From NCBI GenBank assembly GCA_965217625.1, contig OZ244557.1, forward strand, positions 558,001 through 622,000: a stretch of DNA of 64,000 bases. The letters run 5' to 3'. The notes below the pieces were generated by a model. It did no database searches. It saw nothing but the letters and a program-made list of their open reading frames with translations, and was not told the DNA's origin. Position 1 is the stretch's first letter. Each line of letters starts with the position of its first letter. The position numbers and the translations under genes were made by a program. The DNA comes from TK10-74A sp965217625 (GTDB lineage: Bacteria; Chloroflexota; Dehalococcoidia; Bin125). Shown here one piece after another: positions 38,426 to 48,705 of this stretch.

Positions 38426-38455
38426 TTGACCGTCCCCGTCCGGGCTGAGTAGGGT
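38426..38455 (+). promoter_or_regulatory. Promoter of the SRP RNA gene
   Basis: -35 TTGACC (38426-38431), 18-base spacer, -10 TAGGGT (38450-38455). The predicted start 7 bases downstream coincides with the 5' end deduced from RNA pairing (38462). Confidence 0.7.
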
Positions 38456-38461
38456 GAGGAC

Positions 38462-38727
38462 GCCGTGCTAAATGGGGAGCTAGCGGTGCCCTGTACCCGC
38501 AATCCGCTCTAGCGGGGTTGAATTCCCGTCCGAGGGCGTTCGCCATGCAAACTAGCGGCGCTAAGCGGCGTTGAAGCCTGGGTCCCGTGCGGCGGAGCGC
38601 TACCGAACCCCGTCAGGTCCGAGAGGAAGCAGCGGTAGGTAGAGAGCTTCGGGCGCCACGGGGTGGCCTGGGTGGAGCTGGCTGACGACGGCAAGCGCAT
38701 GGCGGCGTTCGACGACGGGTGCACGGC
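38462..38727 (+). ncRNA. ffs: Signal recognition particle RNA (large bacterial type)
   Basis: About 266 bases. The terminal helix is GCCGTGC (38462-38468) with GCACGGC (38721-38727). The 5' part has the Alu-like domain with GGGGAGCTAGCGGTGCCCTG and ACCCGCAATCCGCTCTAGCG, as in the Bacillus scRNA. The conserved helix 8 Ffh-binding site is at 38614-38635 (CAGGTCC, loop GAGA, GGAAGCAGC). The apical loop is GAGA instead of the common GGAA, still a GNRA tetraloop. It acts with Ffh and the FtsY receptor (gene at 52485) in co-translational membrane targeting. Confidence 0.93.
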
Positions 38728-38736
38728 ATCATCCAG

Positions 38737-38784
38737 CGCCCTGCCGCTTGGGCGCCCCGCCGGGTCCGCCGCCCAAGCAGGGCG
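38737..38784 (+). terminator. Long hairpin after SRP RNA, possible terminator
   Basis: Arms 38737-38754 and 38770-38784 can pair over 15 bp with one small bulge (CTTGGGCG/CGCCCAAG, then CGCCCTG/CAGGGCG). There is no T tract, so termination efficiency is uncertain. The segment from here to the rsmA start has no other feature I can support. Confidence 0.45.
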
Positions 38785-38872
38785 GCGGCGCGTGCGGCGC
38801 GCGCGACGGTCTCGCAGCGTCCGCCGCCGCCGCCCGCGGCCTGGACCCGACGATCACAGCGAAGGAGTCCCG

Positions 38873-39733
38873 GTGGCGCGCCGACCCCCCGCCGCGGGCC
38901 GCCGGCGCCCGTCCCTGGGCCAGCACTTCCTGCGCGACGCCGCCGTGCGCGACGCCATCCTCGACGCCGTCCCCGACGACGGCCTGCCGATCCTGGAGGT
39001 CGGGCCGGGCCGCGGCGTGCTCACTGGCGGGCTCGCCGCGAGCGGCCGTCCCCTGGTCGCAGTCGAGTTTGACGAGGCGCTGGCGGAGTGGCTGCGCCCC
39101 CGGCTGCCCGCCCGCGACGACCTGCGCATCCTGCACGGCGACATCCTCGACGTGAGCGTGCGCGAGGCGCTGGCGGCGATCGGGCGCACGCCGCCGGCGG
39201 GCCTGGTGGGCAATCTGCCCTACGCGATCACCGCGCCGCTGCTGCGGCGCATGCTCAGCGCCGACCCGGACCCCCCGCCCTGGCTGGTCGTCATGCTCCA
39301 GCGCGAGGTCGCGCAGCAGGTCGTCGCGCCGCCGGGCAAGCGCAGCCTGCTCAGCGTCTCGGTGCAGTTCTACGCGCAGCCCGAGTACCTCTTCGACGTC
39401 GAGCCGCGGGCCTTCGACCCGCCCCCGGCCGTGCGATCGGCGCTGCTGCGCATGCGGCGCCGGCCGTCGCCGCCGGTGGATGTGCCCAGCGAAGCGCGCT
39501 TCTTCGAGGTCGTGCGCGGCGGCTTCGCCTTCCCGCGCAAGCAGCTGCACAACGCGCTCGCGCGCGCGCTCTGGCTCGAGCCCGGCGCCGCGACGCCCTG
39601 GCTGCAGGGCTGCGAGATCGACCCCATGCGCCGCGCCGCCACGCTCACGCTGGAGGAGTGGGCCCGGCTGGCCTGGGCGCGAGAGCGATCCGGCGCCCCG
39701 CCCCCGGCCGATCCCAAGGCGTCGGTCGCATGA
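38873..39733 (+). CDS. rsmA: 16S rRNA (adenine1518-N6/adenine1519-N6)-dimethyltransferase
   Basis: KsgA/RsmA dimethylates two adjacent adenines in helix 45 of 16S rRNA. Its 286 residues show SLGQHFLRD, the SAM-binding LEVGPGRGVLTGGLA, VEFDEALAEWL, the NLPY catalytic motif in GNLPYAITAPLLRRM, and a C-terminal helical domain. The start is GTG at 38873 with GAAGGAG 5 bases upstream. A longer frame back to 38663 would run into the SRP RNA and is rejected. The stop overlaps the ispE start (ATGA). Confidence 0.95.
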   Translation: MARRPPAAGRRRPSLGQHFLRDAAVRDAILDAVPDDGLPILEVGPGRGVLTGGLAASGRPLVAVEFDEALAEWLRPRLPARDDLRILHGDILDVSVREALAAIGRTPPAGLVGNLPYAITAPLLRRMLSADPDPPPWLVVMLQREVAQQVVAPPGKRSLLSVSVQFYAQPEYLFDVEPRAFDPPPAVRSALLRMRRRPSPPVDVPSEARFFEVVRGGFAFPRKQLHNALARALWLEPGAATPWLQGCEIDPMRRAATLTLEEWARLAWARERSGAPPPADPKASVA

Positions 39734-40674
39734 CGCCCGCCGCAACCCGCCCGGCGACCGCCGTGCAGACCCGCGCCCCGGCCAAGATCAACCTCACGCT
39801 CGAGATCCTGGGCCGCCGCGACGACGGCTTCCACGACCTGATCTCCGTCGCGCAGACGCTCGACCTGTGCGACGACGTGCGCCTCGACCCCGGCGACGAT
39901 CGGGCGCGGCCAGTGCGCTTCATCGACGAGGCCGGCCGGCCGCTGCCCGCGCCCGGCGACGAGATCGTCGCGCGCACCTGGCGCGCGCTGCGCGAGGCCA
40001 GCGGCCGCAACCTGCCCGGCCGCGTCACGATCCGCAAGCGGCTGCCCGTGGCCGGCGGTCTCGGCGGCGGATCGTCGAACGCGGCCGCTTTCCTGCGGCT
40101 GGCCGGCGTGTTCTGGGAGCTGGGCCTGCGCCCGGAGGAGCTGGCGGAGATCGGCGGCGCCGCCGGATCCGACGTGCCGCTCTTCCTCGCCGGCGGGACG
40201 ACGCTCATCGAGGGCCGCGGCGAGCGCGTCACGCCGCTGCCCGACTCCGCCCCCTGGGCCGGCTTGGTGCTCAGCCCCGAACTGCCCCTGCCCGCCGCCA
40301 AGACCGCCACGATGTACTCGGCCCTGCGCCCGCGCCACTTCGCCGAGGGCGCGCGCAGCCGCTCGCTCGCCGCGAAGCTCGCGGCGGGCGCGGCGCCCGA
40401 TCGCGACGACCTCGTCAACACGTTCGACAGCGTCGTGGGGGAGGTGCTGCTTGGCGTCGCCGCCGAGCGGCGGCGCTTCGCGCGGCTGACGCGGGCCGTG
40501 CCGCTGCTGGCCGGGGCCGGGCCGTCGCTGTTCCTGCTCGGCGCGATCGGGGACGCGCCCCGCTTCGAGGATCTCGCCGGCCAACTGACGCAGGGCGGCG
40601 GCCGGGCCCGCGTCGTGCGACCCCTGGCCCGGGCCGACGCGACGGCGGTCCTGCCCGCCCCGGCGGAACGCTAG
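39730..40674 (+). CDS. ispE: 4-diphosphocytidyl-2-C-methyl-D-erythritol kinase
   Basis: GHMP kinase of the methylerythritol phosphate route to isoprenoids. The 314 residues show the N-terminal RAPAKINLTLEILGRRDDGFH with its catalytic Lys, the ATP loop LPVAGGLGGGSSNAAAF, and the aspartate-containing GGAAGSDVPLFLAGG. The C-terminal glycine loop is partly conserved (LLAGAGPSLF). The ATGA overlap with rsmA follows the frequent rsmA-ispE pairing. Confidence 0.94.
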   Translation: MTPAATRPATAVQTRAPAKINLTLEILGRRDDGFHDLISVAQTLDLCDDVRLDPGDDRARPVRFIDEAGRPLPAPGDEIVARTWRALREASGRNLPGRVTIRKRLPVAGGLGGGSSNAAAFLRLAGVFWELGLRPEELAEIGGAAGSDVPLFLAGGTTLIEGRGERVTPLPDSAPWAGLVLSPELPLPAAKTATMYSALRPRHFAEGARSRSLAAKLAAGAAPDRDDLVNTFDSVVGEVLLGVAAERRRFARLTRAVPLLAGAGPSLFLLGAIGDAPRFEDLAGQLTQGGGRARVVRPLARADATAVLPAPAER

Positions 40675-40684
40675 GAGCGGCGCC

Positions 40685-41095
40685 ATGGAGTCGCTGCTGG
40701 CCGGGCTGATCGCGGGCGCCGCGATGGGGATGGCCTCGACGGCCCTCGTCGCCTCCATCGTGGCCGGGTCGGCGCGCTTCGCACGCAGCCTGCACGATCA
40801 GTACTCGGATCAGCCGCTGCCGCTGCTGGCCATCGCCGTGACCCTGGGCACGCAGGCCGCCTGGGGCGCGATCGGTCTGGGCCTGGGCGCGATCTACTGG
40901 GCCATCCGGGACGATGCCCAGGCCGGCGCCGGCAGCCCGGCCTGGGGCTTCTCGCTGACCATCGCGCTGCTGGCCGGGCTGGCGCTGCTGTTCGCGCTCG
41001 CCGCCCGCCTGCCGGCCGCGCGGCGGCTGGCGCTGCTGGCGATCCTCTTCGCCGGCCTCTTCGGCTGGCTGCTGCCCAACCTCGCCGAGGCCTGA
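40685..41095 (+). CDS. Small polytopic membrane protein, unknown function
   Basis: 136 residues with four predicted transmembrane segments (about residues 5-27, 45-70, 85-103 and 110-130) separated by short polar loops. No known family recognised. Ribosome site GGAGCGG before the ATG. It begins 10 bases after ispE and probably belongs to that operon. Confidence 0.75.
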   Translation: MESLLAGLIAGAAMGMASTALVASIVAGSARFARSLHDQYSDQPLPLLAIAVTLGTQAAWGAIGLGLGAIYWAIRDDAQAGAGSPAWGFSLTIALLAGLALLFALAARLPAARRLALLAILFAGLFGWLLPNLAEA

Positions 41096-41168
41096 TCGCT
41101 GGCGGACCGCCGATTGCTCCTGCGCGGCCCATTGTTCCTGTACAGCAGAGCGAGCCGCGAGCCCTTCC

Positions 41169-41174
41169 TATACT
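41169..41174 (+). promoter_or_regulatory. -10 box giving a leaderless transcript for the PHP gene
   Basis: TATACT, 6 bases before the ATG at 41181, with no ribosome site. This is the best match to TATAAT among the leaderless-type promoters here. Confidence 0.6.
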
Positions 41175-41180
41175 GCGCCG

Positions 41181-41897
41181 ATGCCTCCCCGTCCCCCCGG
41201 CACGATCCTGGACGCGCACGTACACACCGTGCGCGGCGCCGCCGACAGCGAACTGCAGCCCGCCGACCTGCTCACGCAGGCCCGCCGGCGCGGTCTCAGC
41301 GGCGTCAACGTCAGCGAGCACGACCGCGTCTGGGAGCGCCCGGAATGGGCCGCCTTCGTCGACGGCGCGCCCGACCTCTTCATCTCCCAGGGCATGGAGG
41401 TCTCGACCGACCTGGGCCACGTGATCGTCTTCGGCATCGACCGCTACTACCCCGGCATCCGCTCCTGCGAGCGGCTGCGCGCGGTCGCCGACGAGATCGG
41501 CGCCTTCATCAGCGTCGCGCACCCCTTCCGCCACTTCTTCGACCCGGTGACTTTCCTGCGCAAGGGCGAACCGCCCTTCTCGATGAGCCCCGCGGAGGCG
41601 GCCGAGCGCATGCGCGTCTTCCAGGTCGTGCATGGCATCGAGGTCGGCAACGGCGCCAACACCCTGCGCGAGAACGCCTTCGCCTACCGCGTCGCCGAGA
41701 TCCTGGGCAAGCCGATGACCGGCGGCTCCGACGCCCACTCGACCAGCGGCATCGGCGCCTACGCCACCGGCTTCCGCGAGCGCCTGCGCTCGCGCGAGCA
41801 GATGCTCGCACACCTGCATGCCGGCGCGACCACCCCCTACGTGCACGAGGGGGGCGCGCTCTGCCCATTCCGGCCGCCCCCCCAGCCCCCCGCCTGA
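41181..41897 (+). CDS. PHP-domain metal-dependent phosphoesterase
   Basis: 238-residue PHP-fold protein. The metal-binding residues are visible in order: DAHVHT, SEHD, the acidic GMEVS, VAHPFRHF and GSDAHSTSGIG. Family members hydrolyse phosphoesters (polymerase-associated, histidinol phosphatase or RNase AM-type). The specific substrate is not evident. Leaderless-type promoter directly upstream. The region to the next gene (41898-42000) contains no feature I can support. Confidence 0.9.
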   Translation: MPPRPPGTILDAHVHTVRGAADSELQPADLLTQARRRGLSGVNVSEHDRVWERPEWAAFVDGAPDLFISQGMEVSTDLGHVIVFGIDRYYPGIRSCERLRAVADEIGAFISVAHPFRHFFDPVTFLRKGEPPFSMSPAEAAERMRVFQVVHGIEVGNGANTLRENAFAYRVAEILGKPMTGGSDAHSTSGIGAYATGFRERLRSREQMLAHLHAGATTPYVHEGGALCPFRPPPQPPA

Positions 41898-42000
41898 GTC
41901 GGCCCGGCCGCAAGGCGGCGGAGCGCGTAGGCTGTCCGGAGTCCGTAATCGGCCGCAGTTTCAGTCGCCCCCAGCCGGCGGCTCTGGATTCGACCCACGC

Positions 42001-44978
<2,978 letters not shown>

Positions 44979-44982
<4 letters not shown>

Positions 44983-45512
44983 GCGCCGCGCCCGACGACT
45001 GGCCCGCCCACCTGCGATCGAGCCGGCTGCGCCTGCGGGGCCGCGCGCCCGGCGCGCCCGCGCCCGATTGGCTGCCCGAGGCGGAGGCGGCGTCGGGAGG
45101 GGCGGGCGACCCCTGTCCGCTCGGGGAGCGCATCGCGGCCGGCGACGCGGTCTACTGGCTGCGCCCCGCGGGGGCGGCCTCGGCGGGGCCGGATCCGCCC
45201 GCGCCGATCGGCGCCTGCGCGGCCCGCATCGAGGACACGACGCTCTTCTGGACCTGGCTGGCGGTCGCGGCGGATTGGCGCGGCTTCGGCTACGGCGGCG
45301 CGGCCGTGCCCATCGTCGAGCGGGCCGCGATGCGGCTCGGCGCGGCGTCGGGACGCGTGCTGGTCCCCGCCTCGAACGGCATCGGACTCTACTTCTGGCT
45401 GCGGCTGGGCTACCGGCCGCTGTCCGGCCCCGGCCGGCCCAAGCCGCGCGAGGGCACCTGGATGCAGCGCGCGCTCAGCGGTCGCGATCGTCGCGCGCCG
45501 ACGCGTCGCTGA
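44979..45512 (+). CDS. GNAT-family acetyltransferase
   Basis: 177 residues. The acetyl-CoA site reads WLAVAADWRGFGYGGAAVPIVE (RxxGxG type), and the C-terminal ASNGIGLYFWLRLGYRPL matches GNAT motif B. The first 75 residues are Pro/Ala-rich and less conserved. GTG start overlapping the dinG stop (GTGA). Substrate unknown. Its 3' end overlaps a broken gene on the other strand. Confidence 0.82.
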
Positions 45513-45830
45513 TCTCCCCGGCCCGACGCGACTCGCGGCGGCGCAGGCGCTGCCGGCGCAAGCGGTTCGACAGCAGCCGCGACCCACCCAGGCCCAGGCC
45601 CACTGCGCCGACCAGCAGCCCGCGAAAGCCGTGGTCTCGCCGAAGGACAGCGTCACGCCCAGCCACAGCCCGGCCGAGAACGCCACTACGACCGCGACCG
45701 TCGGCCGCCACCAGGGCCGCCCCTCGATCTCGCTGCGCGGCGGACCGCCGACCCCCGCACCCGCCGCCGGGCGCGGTGCGTCCGCTGTCGTGCGGCCGCG
45801 CCGCCGCCGCCGTCGTCGCTGGCGCGGCAT
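45475..45830 (-). pseudogene. Two-segment membrane protein interrupted by a frameshift
   Basis: The minus-strand ATG at 45830 overlaps the stop of the zinc-protein gene (TGATG). It opens a frame with an Arg-rich N-terminus and one transmembrane segment (VAVVVAFSAGLWLGVTLSFG). Around 45625-45645 the coding signal moves to another frame. That frame continues as a second hydrophobic segment (GLLVGAVGLGLGGSRLLSNR) with an Arg-rich tail, and ends at 45475. Read straight on, the first frame would run through the whole acetyltransferase gene without a stop. The joined product would be about 118 residues. It is either a sequencing error or a genuine frameshift; function unknown. Confidence 0.5.
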
Positions 45831-46291
45831 CAGCGCCGCCTGCGGCGCACGATCTCGCGCGCGCTGAGGCCCTGGCGCCGGACCGGGCCGCTGCTGGTGA
45901 CGCCGCGGGAGGCGCGACGCAAGGAACCGTGCGCGGGCGCCCGCTCTGCGGGCAGAGCGGCGGGCGGCGGCGGCGTTCCCCGCGCGACCGCCAGGCAGCG
46001 CGCGCAGCCGAACTCCAGCGCCAGGAACTCCTCGTTCAGCCAGACCTCGCCGCAGTTCTTGCCCGCCGCGTCGTCGGCCGACCCGTCGCCGGTCGCCGCC
46101 TCGTTGGTCAGCACCAAATGGAAGGCCTCGGCGCATTCGCTGCAGAACGCCGAGGCGCCGCTCTCGACGGGCGCGGCGCAGACTGTGCAGTCGGGCCGCT
46201 CGCCCGGGCCGACGCCGAACAGCGCCCCGCCGCCGGTCGCTGCGGGAGTAGCTTGCGGGTCGCGGGGCTGGTCACCGCCCGGAGTGGTCAC
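45830..46291 (-). CDS. Cys/His-rich zinc-binding protein, unknown function
   Basis: 153 residues. The central part carries CTVC, CSEC, then H (EAFH), an isolated C (NCGEVW) and CARC: eight potential zinc ligands in an order like RING/PHD-type cross-brace fingers, though no such family can be named. The ends are low-complexity, with Arg-rich C-terminus GLSAREIVRRRRR. The GTG start at 46291 overlaps the stop of the nucleotidyltransferase gene (GTGA), and its own stop overlaps the next start (TGATG), so the three are translationally coupled. Confidence 0.75.
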   Translation of the reverse strand: MTTPGGDQPRDPQATPAATGGGALFGVGPGERPDCTVCAAPVESGASAFCSECAEAFHLVLTNEAATGDGSADDAAGKNCGEVWLNEEFLALEFGCARCLAVARGTPPPPAALPAERAPAHGSLRRASRGVTSSGPVRRQGLSAREIVRRRRR

Positions 46292-47670
46292 GCGCGACGG
46301 CGTCCTTCCCGGCCCGCGCTTGGCGGCGACGTCCGTCCGCCGGCGGGCCGTCGCGAGTGTAGCCGCCCCTCCCGCACGAGGCGGCGGGCGGGCGCGACGC
46401 CGGCACGCCCCGGCGCCAGCGCCCCATCGATGACGGCGTCGCGCAGGATCGACAGCCAGCGCCCGATCTCGGGCCCGGCCGGCACGCCGAGCCCGGCCAG
46501 CGCCTGCGCGTCCAGCGGCGATTCGGCGGCCGCCCACTCCGTCGCCGCGCGCCCGGCCCGCACCCCGGCGCGCCCGCGCCAGAGCGACGCCGCGGCGCGC
46601 AGCACGATCGGATCCCGCCCGCGCAGTCGCGACGCGGCCGAGCTGTCGCGCAGGCCGGCCCGGCCCAGCGCGTCGCGCTGCCCGCGCAGCGCCGCCCCGT
46701 CCTGCAGCGCGCGGCGCTCTTCGCGGGTCAGCGCGCAGGCGCCGGGCAGCGCCCCCACGACCGCGGGCGGCGCGATCAGCCCCGTCAGCGCCCAGAAGAC
46801 GACCGCGGCGTCGCCCGGCGGCGTCACGCGCGTGATCTCGCCGAACGCGGCGACCAGCCTCGGCGGCGGCGACCAGCCCGCCACTCTCGCCTGCGGGAGT
46901 CTCAGCGCGGCGGCGCGGGCGAGCGCCTGCGGCGCGGCCGCATCCAGCAGCAGCCGCCGCCAGGCCTCGCCGAAGCGGGCGGACCCGATCGTGCGCAGCG
47001 ACGGCGCCGACGCCCGGGCCTGCGCGCCCGTGCCCGGCGCGAGGCGCGCGTCCAGCCGGGCCGCGTAGCGGCAGGCGCGGATCAGGCGCGTCGGATCGTC
47101 GCGGAAGCAGCGCTCGTGCAGCGCCCGGATCAGGCCGCGCTCGAGATCGCGCCGCCCGCCGAACGGATCCAGCAGCGCCGTGCGCCGCGCGCCGCCGATG
47201 CCCAGCGCCATCGCGTTGACGCTGAAGTCGCGCCGCGCCAGGTCCTCCGCGATCGTCGCCGGCGCCACGACGGGCAGCGCGCCCGGCCGCGGATAGCGCT
47301 CGCGGCGCGTGCGCGCGAGGTCGATGCGCGCCAGCTCGACAGGCGATACGCGGATCCGCAGCGTGGCCGTGCCGAAGCGATCGTGCCGGGTGGGACGCAG
47401 CGCCGCGCCGCGCGCCAGATCGTCCAGCAGCGGCGCCGGGTCGCCCTCGACGGCCAGGTCCAGATCGCCGATCGTCGCGCCGCCCTCGGGCGTGCGCAGC
47501 AGATCGCGCACCGCCCCGCCGACGGCGAACAGCGCCAGGTCGTGCGACGCCGCCGCCTCGGCGAGCGCCGTCAGCGCGATCCGGGCCGGGCCGTCCAGCC
47601 GATCCCAGAGCCGATCCAGCAGCTCCACCTGCGGCCGATCGTGGGGCTCCGGCAGATCACGTGTCGTCAT
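46288..47670 (-). CDS. CCA-adding enzyme / poly(A) polymerase family nucleotidyltransferase
   Basis: 460-residue class II tRNA nucleotidyltransferase family protein. The head has FAVGGAVRDLL, the metal-binding DLDLAVEGD, the neck RRDFSVNAMALG and LLDPFGGRRDLERGLIRAL, and the nucleotide-recognition FRDDPTRLIRACRYAARL (type EDxxR-like DDPTR). The C-terminal body is poorly conserved and Arg/Ala-rich, with no HD domain seen. CCA addition is likely, even though the three tRNA genes here already encode CCA; a repair or poly(A) role is the alternative. ATG at 47670 with GAGG 8 bases upstream. Confidence 0.88.
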   Translation of the reverse strand: MTTRDLPEPHDRPQVELLDRLWDRLDGPARIALTALAEAAASHDLALFAVGGAVRDLLRTPEGGATIGDLDLAVEGDPAPLLDDLARGAALRPTRHDRFGTATLRIRVSPVELARIDLARTRRERYPRPGALPVVAPATIAEDLARRDFSVNAMALGIGGARRTALLDPFGGRRDLERGLIRALHERCFRDDPTRLIRACRYAARLDARLAPGTGAQARASAPSLRTIGSARFGEAWRRLLLDAAAPQALARAAALRLPQARVAGWSPPPRLVAAFGEITRVTPPGDAAVVFWALTGLIAPPAVVGALPGACALTREERRALQDGAALRGQRDALGRAGLRDSSAASRLRGRDPIVLRAAASLWRGRAGVRAGRAATEWAAAESPLDAQALAGLGVPAGPEIGRWLSILRDAVIDGALAPGRAGVAPARRLVREGRLHSRRPAGGRTSPPSAGREGRRRA

Positions 47671-47824
47671 GTGTTGCGCCTCATCGTGCGCCGGACCCCT
47701 TCGTCTGTCGCGCGCGTTGCGGCGCGCCCCGTTGCGGGCCCGCGAGGGCGACCGTGCCCGCGCCCCGGGTGTCATAAGCTGTCCCAGCCGGCATCCGCCG
47801 GGCAGCGCGAACGCGTGGGAGGCG

Positions 47825-47830
47825 TAAACT
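47825..47830 (+). promoter_or_regulatory. Candidate -10 box for rnc-smc-ftsY
   Basis: TAAACT, 63 bases before the rnc ATG and exactly 6 bases before a GTG that opens a short frame (see 47837-47896). No clear -35. The remainder of the divergent cca-rnc gap (47671-47824) shows nothing I can support. Confidence 0.45.
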
Positions 47831-47836
47831 GCGAAC

Positions 47837-47896
47837 GTGCGTCATCCAGTGACTCGATCGATCGTCCACACGCGCCCGGCCGGGGTGGAGCGATGA
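47837..47896 (+). other. Possible 19-residue leaderless leader peptide overlapping rnc
   Basis: A GTG placed 6 bases after the TAAACT -10 box opens a 20-codon frame whose TGA overlaps the rnc ATG as ATGA. The peptide would read MRHPVTRSIVHTRPAGVER. Position relative to the promoter matches the leaderless genes elsewhere in this window. Translation of this frame is inference. Confidence 0.35.
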
Positions 47897-48642
47897 GCGC
47901 CCCCGCCGGCGCGACCGGCCCCGCCCCGGTGCGGAACCGCAGCACCCGCCTCGACGTGCTCCAGCGTCGCCTGGGGCACAAGTTCGCCGACCGCGCGCTG
48001 CTGCGCCAAGCCATGGTGCACCGCTCGTACCTGAATGAGAACCCCGGCGAGGCCCTGGAGTCGAATGAGCGGCTGGAGTTCCTGGGCGACGCGATCCTCG
48101 ACGCCGTCGTCTCGCGCCGCCTGTACGACGATTACCCCTCCGCCTCCGAGGGCTGGCTGACCGAGGTGCGCTCGCTGCTGGTCCGCAACGAGACGCTGGC
48201 CGAGCGCGCGCGGGCCTGCGACCTGGGCCGCTACCTGGTCATGGGCCGGGGCGTCGAGAGCCAGGACGGCCGCAACCGCCCGGCCATCCTGGGCCGCACC
48301 TTCGAGGCGCTGCTGGGCGCGGTCTACCTCGACGGCGGCTGGGGCGCGGCGCAGCACGTGATCCTGCGCGCGCTGTCGGACCAGCTCGAGGCGATCGCGA
48401 TCGCGGGCGTCGAGCGCGACGCCAAGAGCCAGCTGCAGCAGGCCTGTCAGGCCGAGTGGCACGAGACGCCGCGCTACCACACGGTCGAGGAGCGCGGGCC
48501 GGCCCACGAGCGCGAGTTTCGCGTGGAGGTCCGCGTCAACGGGGAGACGCTGGGCGGCGGCGAGGGACCCAGCAAGCAGGCGGCCGAGAAGGCGGCGGCG
48601 GAGATGGCGCTGCGGGCGCTGCCGGCCGAGGCGATCCCCTGA
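47893..48642 (+). CDS. rnc: Ribonuclease III
   Basis: Double-strand-specific endoribonuclease for rRNA and mRNA processing. The 249 residues show the catalytic signature NERLEFLGDAILDAVVSRRLY, the second acidic region RTFEALLGAVYLDGG, and a C-terminal dsRNA-binding domain (KSQLQQACQAEW, GPSKQAAEKAAAEMAL). ATG at 47893, with GGTGGAG very close upstream. First full gene of the rnc-smc-ftsY operon, a common bacterial order. Confidence 0.96.
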   Translation: MSAPAGATGPAPVRNRSTRLDVLQRRLGHKFADRALLRQAMVHRSYLNENPGEALESNERLEFLGDAILDAVVSRRLYDDYPSASEGWLTEVRSLLVRNETLAERARACDLGRYLVMGRGVESQDGRNRPAILGRTFEALLGAVYLDGGWGAAQHVILRALSDQLEAIAIAGVERDAKSQLQQACQAEWHETPRYHTVEERGPAHEREFRVEVRVNGETLGGGEGPSKQAAEKAAAEMALRALPAEAIP

Positions 48643-48705
48643 CCGGGAGTCGCGCGACGGCGCAGCGCCGCCCCGCCGCCGGCGGCTGAAGGACGAGGCC
48701 CCCGC

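Noticed and set aside
38663..38872. Upstream extension of rsmA
   Set aside because: It overlaps the SRP RNA; the GTG at 38873 has a strong GAAGGAG and gives the normal N-terminus.
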